A model generated the notes under the pieces. That model saw only the letters and a program-made list of their open reading frames with translations. It was not told the origin of the DNA and searched no databases. From assembly GCA_963969595.1 (NCBI GenBank), contig OZ018411.1, forward strand, positions 24,860,545 through 24,924,544: 64,000 nt of DNA, written 5' to 3'. The DNA is from Neckera pumila (taxonomy: Eukaryota > Streptophyta > Bryopsida > Hypnales > Neckeraceae). The translations under genes were made by a program, and so were the position numbers. This document shows, piece after piece, positions 23,455 to 34,564 of this stretch (positions within the stretch are counted from its first letter, which is position 1; every line of letters begins with the position of its first letter).

Positions 23455-24096
23455 CCCTTTGACGCCTATGCACTTTCCTGAGTATCTCAGAATCTGCTCT
23501 TGGATGAACAAAATGTCAACATTTTGATAAGTTGTATCAATTTTTTTTAAATTGTAACCGTATAAATTCAAACTAGATGTGTTAGAGATCACTAGAAAAG
23601 AAAACACAACAATATCACTTATGGATTGAAAGATTATAAGATTTGATTAGGTGGGTGTTAAAATTGTGAAAGTGATTTGAAGTCTTTCAATCCTCTTTTC
23701 ACATCTCAAATTTAAATTGAGGATACCAAAAAAATATGAGTATGTAAAGTACAACATGTGTAACTTTGATCAATTTACGGCTTCTTAAAATCTACTCTAC
23801 AACTTTTTAAATTAAGTTTCCAATGTGATTGTTTCTCCAAGTTCTAGTGTATTTGAGGCTCATTTCCAAGAGCTCTCAATACTAGAAAGTGAAGATTTGC
23901 AATGGACACCCTTGCACAAAATCTTAAACAAACAAATCATATTAGTCATTTTCAAAATCAAACTTTTGATACTAAAACAAGACTTCAACAAGAACTTCAA
24001 AAAAAAATTATTATTGTAAATAATCAAGAAGAAAATTTAGGCATACCCAATTACAAACAAGGAGGGACAGTTTTGGTCCCCTTGGGCCTAAAGGGG
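23455..24096 (+). mobile_element. TTAA element, short subfamily, copy 1 of a back-to-back pair
   Basis: Starts CCCTTTGACGCC after TTAA (23451-23454) and ends GGCCTAAAGGGG; 642 bases. The interior matches 24101-24738 and 29279-29900, for example AAAATGTCAACATTTTGATAAGTTG and relatives near the left end. It is joined to the next copy by only TAAA (24097-24100). Confidence 0.7.
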
Positions 24097-24100
24097 TAAA

Positions 24101-24738
24101 CCCCTAAATGCCCAAGGCCTGTTTTTAGCCTCTGGGAATTTTCTCTAATTTGAACAAAAAGCCAACCTTTTGATAAGTTGTGCCAATTTTTTTGAATTGT
24201 AACCGTACAATTTCAAACTATACATGTTAGAGATCACATAGGAAAAGAAAACACGATAATATCATTTAGGGGTTGAAAGATTATAATGTTTGATCATGAT
24301 GGTGTTAAAACTATGAAAATCTTTCAATTCCTTTTTTGTGTATCACATCTAAAAAATTGGTCACCAAAAAAATATGAGGTTAAAGGACCTAACATGCATA
24401 ACCCCATTCAATTTATGGCTTTTCAAATCTACTCTACAAATTTTTTAAATGAATTTCTAATGTAATTTTTCCCCTCCAAGATCTAGTGTATTTGAGGCTC
24501 ACTTTCAAGAGCCCGTAATACTACAGAAAGTCAAGATTGCAATGGGTACCCTTGCACAAAATCTTGAATAGAAAAATTGTATTCAATCATTTTCAAAAAC
24601 GGATTTTTGATGCTAAAACTAGACTTCAAAAAGAATTTTACAAAAATATAAACTACTAAAAATAGCAATTTGGTTAGGTTTAATTTAACTTCAAAACATT
24701 GTCGACACCGAAATTTGGTGCCTCTGGGCATTTAGGGG
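24101..24738 (+). mobile_element. TTAA element, short subfamily, copy 2 of a back-to-back pair
   Basis: CCCCTAAATGCCCAAGGCC start, GCATTTAGGGG end, followed by TTAA at 24739-24742; 638 bases. It directly abuts the previous copy. Confidence 0.75.
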
Positions 24739-25257
24739 TTAAGTGCCAATTTGGTTCATACTGATAACTGCTGGCTTACATCCTATTAGGTTGGTGGTGT
24801 TCATTTTGTTTCTCACCCATTGCGAGAGTGTCGAGTGAGAGTCCTGGCCCAGATTAGGTGTATATTTGCTTTTGTTTTCGGAGTTATGAGGCAAGTGTTT
24901 TAAGTAGTTGCTGAGATGAAGAAGTTGTGGTTACAAGTTGGTGATGATGCAACGATAGAGGAAATTAATCAGACATGGTCAGTGTAAGCTTTAAATTTGT
25001 ATATGGTGATGTGTTCACCATTAGGGTTAATATGGAAATCTTCTCCGGCAAATTGGTCTCCTTGTGATGTATGTGGAATCACATGGTTGTGAAATTGGCG
25101 GAAGCTATGAGTTGTGAGTCCACATTGGAAGTTGATGTGTGTTCATAAGTGTTCATGTGTTTCTAAATTGGGTTCTCAATTGAAATGAGTGTCCTGATGA
25201 TGTCCTGTGTGTATGTTATTGTTTGAAATGTGTGTCTTGGAGAATGCTGGTGGAATG

Positions 25258-25640
25258 AGTCATTAGAGAAAATATCAGCCTTTTGGAGGGCTGCTCCAAA
25301 TTGACATGTCAAGCTATTTTCAAGCTTGGCCTGTCAATTTGAAAAAGTCCCCTGATGAGCAGTCAGTCAAGCTTGCCAAATCAGTCAGATTTCGCATTTT
25401 TTTTTTGTTTTTTTTTGTTTTTTTTTAAATATTTTTCTTAAGATTAATAAAAAAAGTTAAACCAATTTTTAAATTTTTAAATTGGGTTCCTGCGCCATTG
25501 TCACTACAATTTTAGCTGCGCAAAAATAGGGGGAAATGACATTTTCAGCCCCCCAAAATCAAATTTCAAGGTACTTGGGAGGGGTGAGGATTCATTTGGG
25601 CTTCATTTGTGAACCATGGAGGCATGATAAGCTTTTGAGC
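25258..25640 (+). mobile_element. Dispersed element related to 53271-53658
   Basis: Starts near CATTAGAGAAAATATCAGCC. Its parts with GAGCAGTCA and with GCG(C/G)AAATA match the insertion at 53271-53658. The right end is approximate. No ORF. Confidence 0.45.
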
Positions 25641-27669
25641 TTAAAATGGAAGTTATTCTCTTGTAAGTTTTGAATTGTTTCCTTTCAAGAAGTAATTTCA
25701 AAATCTTAGTAAATGGTATAGTAAATGTGATTTGAAAAATTTACCTTTGAACGTACAATATTCCACTTTGTCAATCAGTCACTCACTATAAATGCAAAAT
25801 ACACTATTTGGCCAAAAACAAAAGTTGTTCTCCTATAAATTTGAGCTGTTTTTTGTTCAAAAAGTTTTTTCAAAATCTTGATGGATCACCCTCTAAATGT
25901 GATTTCGAAATTAAGCCTTTAGGCACCAAACTCGAACTTATGTACTCTTTCTTTGGGATATTGTACACTAAAGCAACTACACCTAATATCAATTTAAAAA
26001 CAATAGAACATGGTTCCTAATGTGAAATTGTTAAATTTTTGTTGTGTCTTATTGGAAATTAAAAGGAGATTTAAGATTCTCTTTGCATGAATTTTTTGTA
26101 CAATGTATGAATAAGCTATGAATAGGTGTACCCAAAATCAACCCTCTACTCTCATGCTTAGAGGGCTTACGTTAAACTAAATAAAAAACTCAGTGCCAAA
26201 AAATCAAATCTGTTATACTTGACCATTCTTTATAACAATGGATATAGGCAAGAATCTAAGGTGGAAGCACCCAAAATAGTCAATATTAAGAAATTCAGCA
26301 CAGTTGGAGGTAAGTTTTCCTAAAATTAATAATTATTTAGTATTAACAAGTGAAAATGATGAATATTAAAAAAAAATAGATTTTTTGGATGTGGTATGTA
26401 ATTTCTATGATTTTTCAAAGAGAGGGCTCCCTAGACCACTAAAACTGTCACATAAGTGAACCCTAAACTGAAATCAACAAAAATCAGTAGTTAGCAAATG
26501 AGAATTAGCCATGTCCTTCAAATGTGTCATCGAATCAAAGCCAAGCATTTAAGGACACATCAATGAAAAGTCTAGGGACAGATTTAGTGACAGTCTGAGG
26601 TACAAGAATGGGAGCAGGGACACTAATGGGTGTTTCTACCTTTGATGGGACGGTTTGCAATGATGTTACAATTAGGTGTAGTTACCTACCATTGAAATGC
26701 TGACTTCGTACCTGTAGTGTACCGATAATAAATTATTTTGTGTATACACTACATTCTTGAACAATTAGCTCTTTCATAACATAAGATTTGGCCAGAGTCA
26801 AATCATACGGGCCAGAGTTAGTCAAGAATTTCTGGTGTAGTTATATAGAACTTTCTATTGTACCGATCTCTTCAAGTGGAGCATAGGATATTGGTCTTTG
26901 AGGAAGAATCGCGACTTGAAACAAATTTGCTCTGTCCATTTCAGGTCAAAATGAATTTTATGTGTACATTCCAGGTGGAAACTCTGGGTGCACATCCTTT
27001 AGAATGAGAAATGTGTCCCATCCACAAATTCTATTCCAATTTTGTAGGAACACTGGAAATTGAAATATTCCAGTCACTAAGCCAGACTGGCAGTCTCGTA
27101 TCCTGACTCCCTCTAAGATTCAATAAGTTACAACCAAAAACAGGGGCCTCATAAGATATCATGAAGCTGGCAACCACACGTTGCTCAAGGAAATGACGTA
27201 TAATTAATTATTGTCCTGCTTCTGTACAAGTGTGGCGCCGGAACTCGCAGAGAGAGGCCAGATAACAACCAGAAAGTTAATGTTATTCGGGTGGCATATT
27301 AGAGACTAAAAAGTCGGAAGTCAGGTGTCTCCAGAAGCACACCTCGTCCAGCCAAGCTACATTTCGCTCTCCTCCTGCAATGTTTTGATACTTACTGGTC
27401 AACCCTTGACAGGTACAACCAAACCTAATCAAAATGTCATTGTCGCACTAGAGAGTGCAACTCGATAATTGTAGGCCTAAGATCAATTGAAGATAAAAGC
27501 TCCTGAATGAATGAAGATGGTGCATCCAACAGCTTTTGAACCTAAGAATATGTACACGCTGTTTTACTGCGGTGTCCCCGTTGGACGCTGTATACATTTT
27601 TCACCTAGTAATCACCACAGATTGATATCCGAACCACTTTCCAAAGAAAACTTGGGAAACTGCTGCCTG
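25641..27669. other. Gene-less stretch, including the 3' flank of the WH1-CRIB gene
   Basis: From about 26600 to 27669 the base composition is more balanced, as in unique sequence, and probably includes the 3' UTR of the minus-strand gene ending at 27670. No other gene was recognised. Confidence 0.5.
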
Positions 27670-30600
27670 TCACCGTTGCCGTTGCCTTCGGGCAGCAGGC
27701 TTTGTCCTCTGTCGGAGAATTGAGTCTTTGAATTTTCTTGATTTTGAGTTTACTTCCAGGAACTCCAGGTATTGTTTAGGAGGCGCTGGAGGAAGTCCTG
27801 ACCTGTTCCCTGCACAAAGCAGTAGGGAGTTTCCTTATAAACTTCTGAAATGAGATAATTTCTTAGGTCAAGTGAATATCATCGAGGCTGTTGATTTGTA
27901 TCAAGCAATCATAATAGCTAATACGGCACACATTCCTTTGCCACAACATTGGTAAATTTCTGTTTCCAGACGAAAAAATGTGCCCCACAGGAATAGAAAC
28001 TGAGTCAGGACGGATGCTTGGCAATCATTTCTAATCTCAACCCAGAAAAGACAGAGCAATGGAGCAAAGCGGTTATCAGCTATGGGGCTGAATGAAAGTG
28101 GGATATGTGTTAAGAAAGTAGTGGGGTGTTCAGGCCAATCACTCCAAAGAATGTGATCTTTTATAGTAGAATTATATCTATGTGGTCATAGGAATAGTGA
28201 CGTGAAAGTCAAAAAGTTACAAATGTATCTATGTAGTCATAAGAAGTGACATGAAAGTCAAAACGTTGCAAGGTCAAATGATAATGAGACACATGTCAAA
28301 CAAGTTGGGGCTTGGGGCCTATCATTCCGAGAGTTAATTTCTAATGCATAATAGAATTGCAGTGTGGATTAGAAATAGTAGCGTTCTAAGGCCGTCAAAT
28401 AGGGTTTTATAATAAGAGAACTGTACTCAAGATCGTGTGAAAAGAGCCATCCGAAAGTCACATTTTTAGTTGGGTAAAGATAATACTACCTCTGTCCCAC
28501 TAAAAAGCTCCTTATTTTATCTCATGTTTTTCTTATACTAATTTCATTGACCATGTTATAAAATGTATAATTCAAAATGGTCTAAATTTATATCATCACA
28601 ATCCATGAAGAACAGTGTATCTGTTCAATGCAACCAAAATAAAAATTGGACCCGAGCAAGCTTCCAATATGCATACTCAAAACTACTAAAAAAACATGAG
28701 GTAAAATCAAGAGCTTTTTAGTGGGACAGAGGGAGTAGACATTAGTCGCTTGTTGCTAAAGCGACAGAGCATTGAATTCATAACTCATAAAGTAGCACCC
28801 AAAAGCAACATTTTAAATTTGCGAACCGTGATCACTCCGTAATTTTCCTAGAGACACGATTCTCAAATAAGCACATTCCCAACGAGTGAGTCCCAACTAA
28901 GGCACTCCACATTCACGGATAAAGAACAGGATCGGTAGAAATCTTACCATGAGATGAAATCCACTTGGAAGCGGACAATGCGTCATGAATCCACTCTGGA
29001 TCGCGAGGTTGTCCAAAATCAGCCAGTGGTGCTGATGAATAATCTGGACCCGGTCTTACCTCGTCCATCTGCAAACCATGCCGAAAAGATTAGCGCTACA
29101 AATTCATGAAACCGATCGTGTTCTGCCCGAATGCATGCTGTCATATAAAAGATCATGCATGAATCTTAGATAGTTGGATTAACAATTCGCTAAGGCTCCT
29201 GTAAGAGAAATTGATTGAATACACAGCCGAGAGAAATCAATTTTCAAAAGATAACAGAGCGATTTGGGTTCCTCTTCTCCCCTGAATGTCCGAGGCCTAT
29301 TTTGAGCTTCCTGGAATTTGATCTAAACTAAACAAAAAGTCCACTTTTGTACGTGTTATCGATATTCTTGAATTGTAACCGTACAATCTTAAACTAGTGT
29401 TATAAAACAAAGACCACAACAATATCACAACCCCATTGTTTTTTTCATTACCATAATTTCAGATTTTCCATCTAAAAAGAGGATTGAAAGACTTCAAATC
29501 ACTTTCAAAATCTCTAACCCCCTCGTGATCAAACCTTATAATCTTTCAATCTATGTACAGGACATAGCATGTAAAACCATCATCAATCTACGGCACCTCA
29601 AAATCTACCCTACAATTATTCTAAGAGAACTTGCAATGTAAAATCTTTACCAAGATCTAGTGTATTTGAGACTCATCTCCCAGACACAACAAAATCAAGT
29701 TTTGCAATGGACCCCTTGAACAATCTTGAATAGAAAAATAGTATTTTTTTTCCTTCCAGATTTGGACTTACGATGCTAAAAACAGACTTGAAAGAGTATT
29801 CATCTAGAAAGTAAAATTATAAAATCAGTAATTTGGTAAGATGTTATTTAACTTCAAAGTTTTGTCGACACTAAAATATGGAGCCCTGGCAATTAAAGGG
29901 TTAAGATGGAGACATTGCATATACATACCCAGCCTGGTCCATTTATGGAGGGGCCATCCCAACCGATATGCGCAACATGTTTCACGTCGGTTGGATAGCC
30001 TATATCCAGCTCGTTATTCCTCCACACTGCCATGCAAGAGGATGATTAGGCAAGCCCAATATACAGCACATTCAAATCTGGCGAGACATAGGTAGTTATC
30101 AACGCTGCCGGAGATAAGCTCACCAAGTAGATGAGATAGTGCAGTCACAGCTTTCCCCATTTTCCAGAACCTCCGCTTTTTAGATTTTTCAGATGACGAA
30201 GAAGAATCATGTGGTTGTGTATGGCGAGTGTCTCCTGTTTGTTGAGCAAGTCTATCTGTACATAGAGCCACAGTCGTGAGTATCACATCAACGTTAATTT
30301 AAGACAATGACAGTGGGTATACTTAGTGATGTAGTTCCGGTCCAAAATGAGACGTTTCTGCTCGAGAATGTTGGACTAGGCACACGAAACACATGACAAT
30401 CCTACTAGCCATTTAATCGCTATTACTACAGGTCAATTTAAAATTTAGGTAACGTTGTTATAATAGAGAAAAGGTAGAGGTATAGCACTTCCCCACATCT
30501 CAGGATGTGAGGTGGACCAGAACATAAGATAACTGCTACTTGTCTACTGCTCAGTCACAAAAGTAATTTTATCTCCTCCAGAATCGCAAGTACTGTAGCT

Positions 30601-33369
30601 AACTTGATTTCCATTTGGTACACCGCTCAATAATCAATATTTCCGCAGTTTCTTCCTTTGCATCCATTTCATTACCTGCATTATTGAGACGCCTTGAAGT
30701 GGAACGTTTTGGCACACTGCGATATGAAATGACCGAGTTTTTTCCCGAACTCTCGGCTGGGGGGTCCTCATCGATGAGAGATGGAGTCGTTCCAATAATG
30801 TAGGGTTGAACTGCCTTGACAACCCTCTCTTTCATCTCAATTGCTGCTGATTTATCAGCAAAACCAAATCCTCGAAAGCTGCCGTTCTGTCGACACAAAA
30901 GTTTAGCATGAAGGAAACCTTAGAATGTTCAAGGGCAAAGACACGTCCTTCATCTCTCCAATAAACGTAAGAAATACTCATACATCTCTTAGTCCATGAG
31001 TGACACTCATTGTTAAAAAAAGGCCAGAAGAGAGATATGATACCTCTTGACGTATGACAAAGAACCGGTCTACGGGGGCAGTGAAAGATTGTGGCTTTCG
31101 CATTGTGTGTTCGAATAACATTTGACCATCCTGTTCAATGGCCATGGAAATTCAGTGGTGTTCAATGACAATACAAAAACAGTGATGCCAATAAAAAAAT
31201 TGAAATGCCGCAATCTGACCATCCTGTTCAATGCGCACAATTATCGAAAACTTTAAGACGGACTTTATTCCACCTCTCGAAATTTCACTCCCTGACAGAG
31301 AATTGGTCATGGGAAAAATGATGAGATATCACACAATAATCCTCAAAACTGACCAGCAAATCGTGAAGCTGAAAATTTATCATCCCGTCTCCTAAAGGCC
31401 GCATGTGAAGCTCCCCGACAGTGCCACTGCCATGCCATCCTAAGCCTCCCCCTGCGGCTTCGAATACTGTAACGGCACACCTTGCCTGCCATGAAAATGT
31501 TTTTATGATTATATGCGTTAGTGAAGCGATCAAATGTTTACCGTATAAAATATATATCGTTGCGAGTTGGCCTCTGAAGTAGCTGGTAACTGGTAGCTGC
31601 AAAACTAACCCTCCTATAACTGTTATCAAATAAATAAGTCTATACCGTTCTCCGAGAAATATATACTTCAAAATCGATGCTATTAACAAGCTCAGCCTTT
31701 AAAAATAGTAGAAAAGACACAGGAAATTTTTCGCCCACAGGAGGCCTGTACCTCGTTTCTCAGAGTATTTTAGTAAACGTCAAGGTTAAATTATTGATTG
31801 ACTGTTAAGTAGGCGATTATCCCGTTTCAACTGCAAGCAAGTGGAAGAGCACAATCACGGCGAGTATTCCGCCGCGAGTTTTGGATACTCTAATGAGGTT
31901 TTAAGAATCGGAGCAATCCGACGAAAACTGGATTTACAGTCGTACCACATAGTTCGAAGACCATTCCAGAAATTCCATCCTTCAGATACTCCAGAGACAC
32001 AATGTGCGCCAATTTGATCTCACAAGCGTGCTCATTCCACACAATTTCTCTTTGAGCCTCTGAAAGTCAACAAACGAATCGCTAATTCCTGTTCAATAAG
32101 CTGCACAGCAAAGTCACGAGGAGATTTAGAAAATTACACGAGTCAAATAATGCCTTCTCGTCACTCATGACGTCGAAATCAATGTGCAAGATTCTCTGTC
32201 TGTATATAATTAAATTTCGGGGAGTTTTTAAAGGTTACTCTTCATCGAAATTACACTAACGAGGGTTATAAAATGGTATCTCTTAAACAGGGAACAAATA
32301 GAAATCACAACAGGAAAGGAAAAAACAGACTAAGATGAAAGAAACAAATCCCTATCTTCAGACAGGGTTGGACCTAAGCAACGCAGTATTAACCGACAAA
32401 TAGGAGGATATGGCACAACGCTTGCCGTAATTGGAAACAAGAACCACAGCACGTCAAATACGAGGATAATACCTTACTTAGGAACATCCGACATAAGATG
32501 ACTTAGAACTAAGATAACACCAACGACTTCTTCTATTTTCCTATTATCATCGCTCTAATTTAAAAGTCCTTAGCATCCACAGATCTGCTTGAACTATCAA
32601 ACAATTTGTCAAAGTCGCTACAAAATTACAAGTATCGCAAGCGCAAACCGAAAACAAGAAAGAGAAAGGTGACAGCGCAATCGTACGTCCTAATACTCTG
32701 AAGCTGGCCACCAGCAAGAGAAGCCTCTCCGGCAAGAACAATAAAGCATCATGCAGGATGCTCGGGTTGCTCCATCTTCCGCCATGCCGAACGAAGAAGA
32801 CATCACCTCTAACCGAAGTCCACAATTCTATCACCGTCCTTAAAACGTCTTAACTGCGACCGCCAACCGAGCACTAATATCTCCTTTAAAGACATAGGCC
32901 AATTCGACACAGCCGACACCGAAAAAATACACCTTCTTCTTCTCGAACGCAAAGAAACTCCTCTTCAATGTACCAATTGCCAAGCTCCCGTTCCCGCAAC
33001 ACGATAACAGCAACCGCAACAACAAGCCATTGAGCACAGAACCCGAGACCACGCCCCGATTCCCTCACCACAAAGCCCTCCGATCAGCACTCCGTTCCAC
33101 GAATCCTATCGCTCCCACCAATTAAGCCCCCGATTGTTGCCCTCCCGACATGCATCCAAGCAGGCCGTAAGCCCCGAACATCCAAGAACCATCCCCGTGA
33201 TCAACTAGCAATTAAGTTACCCCCCGCGACGAACGCTTCGCTGTTGTGCTCGCCCGGACTCCCCCGTCCCCCTGCCTCCCTGCCCCAACTTTCTCCGCAG
33301 TTGACCAATTTTGCACCCCCCTTCTTTCAGCACTTTCTCCAAAGATATGCGCTGCTTCATCTCCGCCAT
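27670..33369 (-). CDS. WH1/EVH1-like domain plus CRIB protein (ROP effector, RIC-like), 9 exons
   Basis: Exons, in transcript order: 33369-33306, 32059-31938, 31485-31354, 31130-31044, 30886-30676, 30255-30124, 30026-29929, 29068-28948, 27809-27670. All introns are GT-AG, all phases match, and the sum is 368 residues plus TGA. Residues about 55-160 look like a WH1/EVH1 domain: GWHGSGTVGELHM, then INFQLHDLLDGQMLFEH, then RFFVIRQENGSFRGFGFADK, spaced as in the WASP domain. Residues 205-235 are Ser-rich and basic. The CRIB motif is IGYPTDVKHVAHIGWDGPS (258-276) followed by GWMDE, the form plant RIC proteins use to bind active ROP/RAC GTPases. The tail has PPAPPKQYLEF and a basic end (KPAARRQRQR). 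No WH2 or acidic motif is seen. Exon 1 (21 codons, weak GTCAAC donor) is the least certain. MITEs lie in introns 7 and 8. Confidence 0.78.
28486..28735. mobile_element. Stowaway-like MITE in intron 8 of the WH1-CRIB gene
   Basis: CTACCTCTGTCCCACTAAAA at the left is matched at the right, inverted, by TTTTAGTGGGACAGAGGGAG. TA flanks at 28484-28485 and 28736-28737; 250 bases. The terminal repeats are about 25 bases with one mismatch. Confidence 0.88.
29279..29900 (+). mobile_element. TTAA element, short subfamily, in intron 7 of the WH1-CRIB gene
   Basis: CCCCTGAATGTCCGAGGCC start and AATTAAAGGG end, followed by TTAA (29901-29904). The left flank is a decayed TTCT. 622 bases, homologous to 23455-24096 and 24101-24738. 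Its end lies only 28 bases from the exon 7 boundary at 29929. Confidence 0.7.
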
Positions 33370-33894
33370 CGCCTGCCGCTCAACCATTAAAAATATGCGA
33401 AAAAACGAAAAAAGTGGCAGCAAATGGTCCCTCCCAGTGGGACCTCCGTCCACACTCCACCAGCAACAGCAGCGTGACTTCAGAGGCCCGATCGTCCTCA
33501 CCGTCTTCCTCACACGCTGCCGGAACCCCGCTAATCAGTGTTAGTAACCTCATTAGTAATCTCGTGACTGACTACGTTTGGATTAGTAAGGTAGCTTGCG
33601 GCTCGTCCGTCCAACGTGGCGGGGCCGCTGCATCCCATCAATTACGAAAGCCGAATTTGGAATTCCGACGTGGCTTTTCCACCGGAGATACTTTGTCTTG
33701 CAATTATTTTCTTTTTCTGCTTTTCTGTTTTTTCAAATGATGATATCCGGCTCTGGCTGTTGCAAACTAAAGTGACACAGAAGATTGCCGGCAATGAGTG
33801 TAACGGAGAGGACCTGGCTTTCCCCGGTCGAGTCTATTCTAATGCAACGAGACTCTTGCGGAGGTAGAGCCAAGGGTGAATGTCTAAAAAAGAC
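33370..33894 (-). promoter_or_regulatory. GC-rich upstream region of the WH1-CRIB gene
   Basis: From about 32900 to 33550 the sequence is markedly richer in G+C and CpG than the rest of the window, as around many plant transcription starts. It should hold the 5' UTR and promoter of the minus-strand gene. The long plus-strand frame here (33246-33740) has low-complexity Ser/Pro content and overlaps exon 1 antisense, so it is not called. Confidence 0.45.
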
Positions 33895-34250
33895 CCCTAT
33901 TTTGTGCTCTTATTGCGAATATGAACTCAAAATTTTATCATGCATCGCAAATAAATAGTTCCTGCGTTTTCCCCAAAGATAAAACAGGCGAAAAAACGGC
34001 CTCCGCAAGAGGCTCATTGAACTACTATAGACTCAACCCCTTTCCCTTTCCCTTATTGCGCCAACCAATGATAAATGTAAAATTGTCCCCTATTTTGTGC
34101 CTTGTAAATTTTGTATTTCTTCACCTCTCCTCACTAATTTGGAAACTCGAATTGCAAATATGAATTTAGAATTTGCAAATTTTGTCATAGGTGGCAAATA
34201 AAAAATTCCAGTGTTTTTTCTAGGGATAAAACATGGGGTAGTAAGGGGTC
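33895..34250 (+). repeat. Imperfect tandem duplication of about 190 bases
   Basis: CCCTATTTTGTGC begins a block at about 33895 and again at about 34088. Both blocks go on with GCAAATA...GATAAAACA-type sequence in the same order. The units are clearly diverged. Confidence 0.5.
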
Positions 34251-34564
34251 TTGTCATATTTTTCCCTGTTGTAGTGCAAATATTTTACCAACTTGATTGT
34301 ATCAACTTTGGAGGGGAATCAAAATATTAACCTATACAGGACGAGGGCACATTTTGGGCATAAATCATCAAAAAGTACTACTTTTTAGAGAAATGAGGGA
34401 AAAATATTCAAATTCAAATTCAACTGTACAAATTTGTAATAGACTACTATGGAATGTGTGGAAGGATTTTAGAAAATTTGACTACACACATTGACAAATT
34501 ACAACGTCTGAAGCTTAAAGATTTTGACCTTGCCTAAAATAGTTAGCAGAGTTGAATTCCTTAA

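Noticed and set aside
30014..30286. 90-residue minus ORF as a separate gene
   Set aside because: Its first part is exon 6 of the WH1-CRIB gene; the rest is intron past the GTGAGC donor.
32547..33071. Minus ORFs between exons 1 and 2 of the WH1-CRIB gene
   Set aside because: They lie inside intron 1 of the model, have no domain and are not needed for phase; an alternative first exon here cannot be excluded.
27670..33369. Full WASP orthologue with VCA
   Set aside because: No WH2, central or acidic motif in the last exons; only the WH1 and CRIB parts are supported.
33246..33740. Plus-strand ORF of 164 residues
   Set aside because: Ser/Pro-rich low-complexity reading of a GC-rich promoter, antisense to exon 1 of the WH1-CRIB gene, with no domain.
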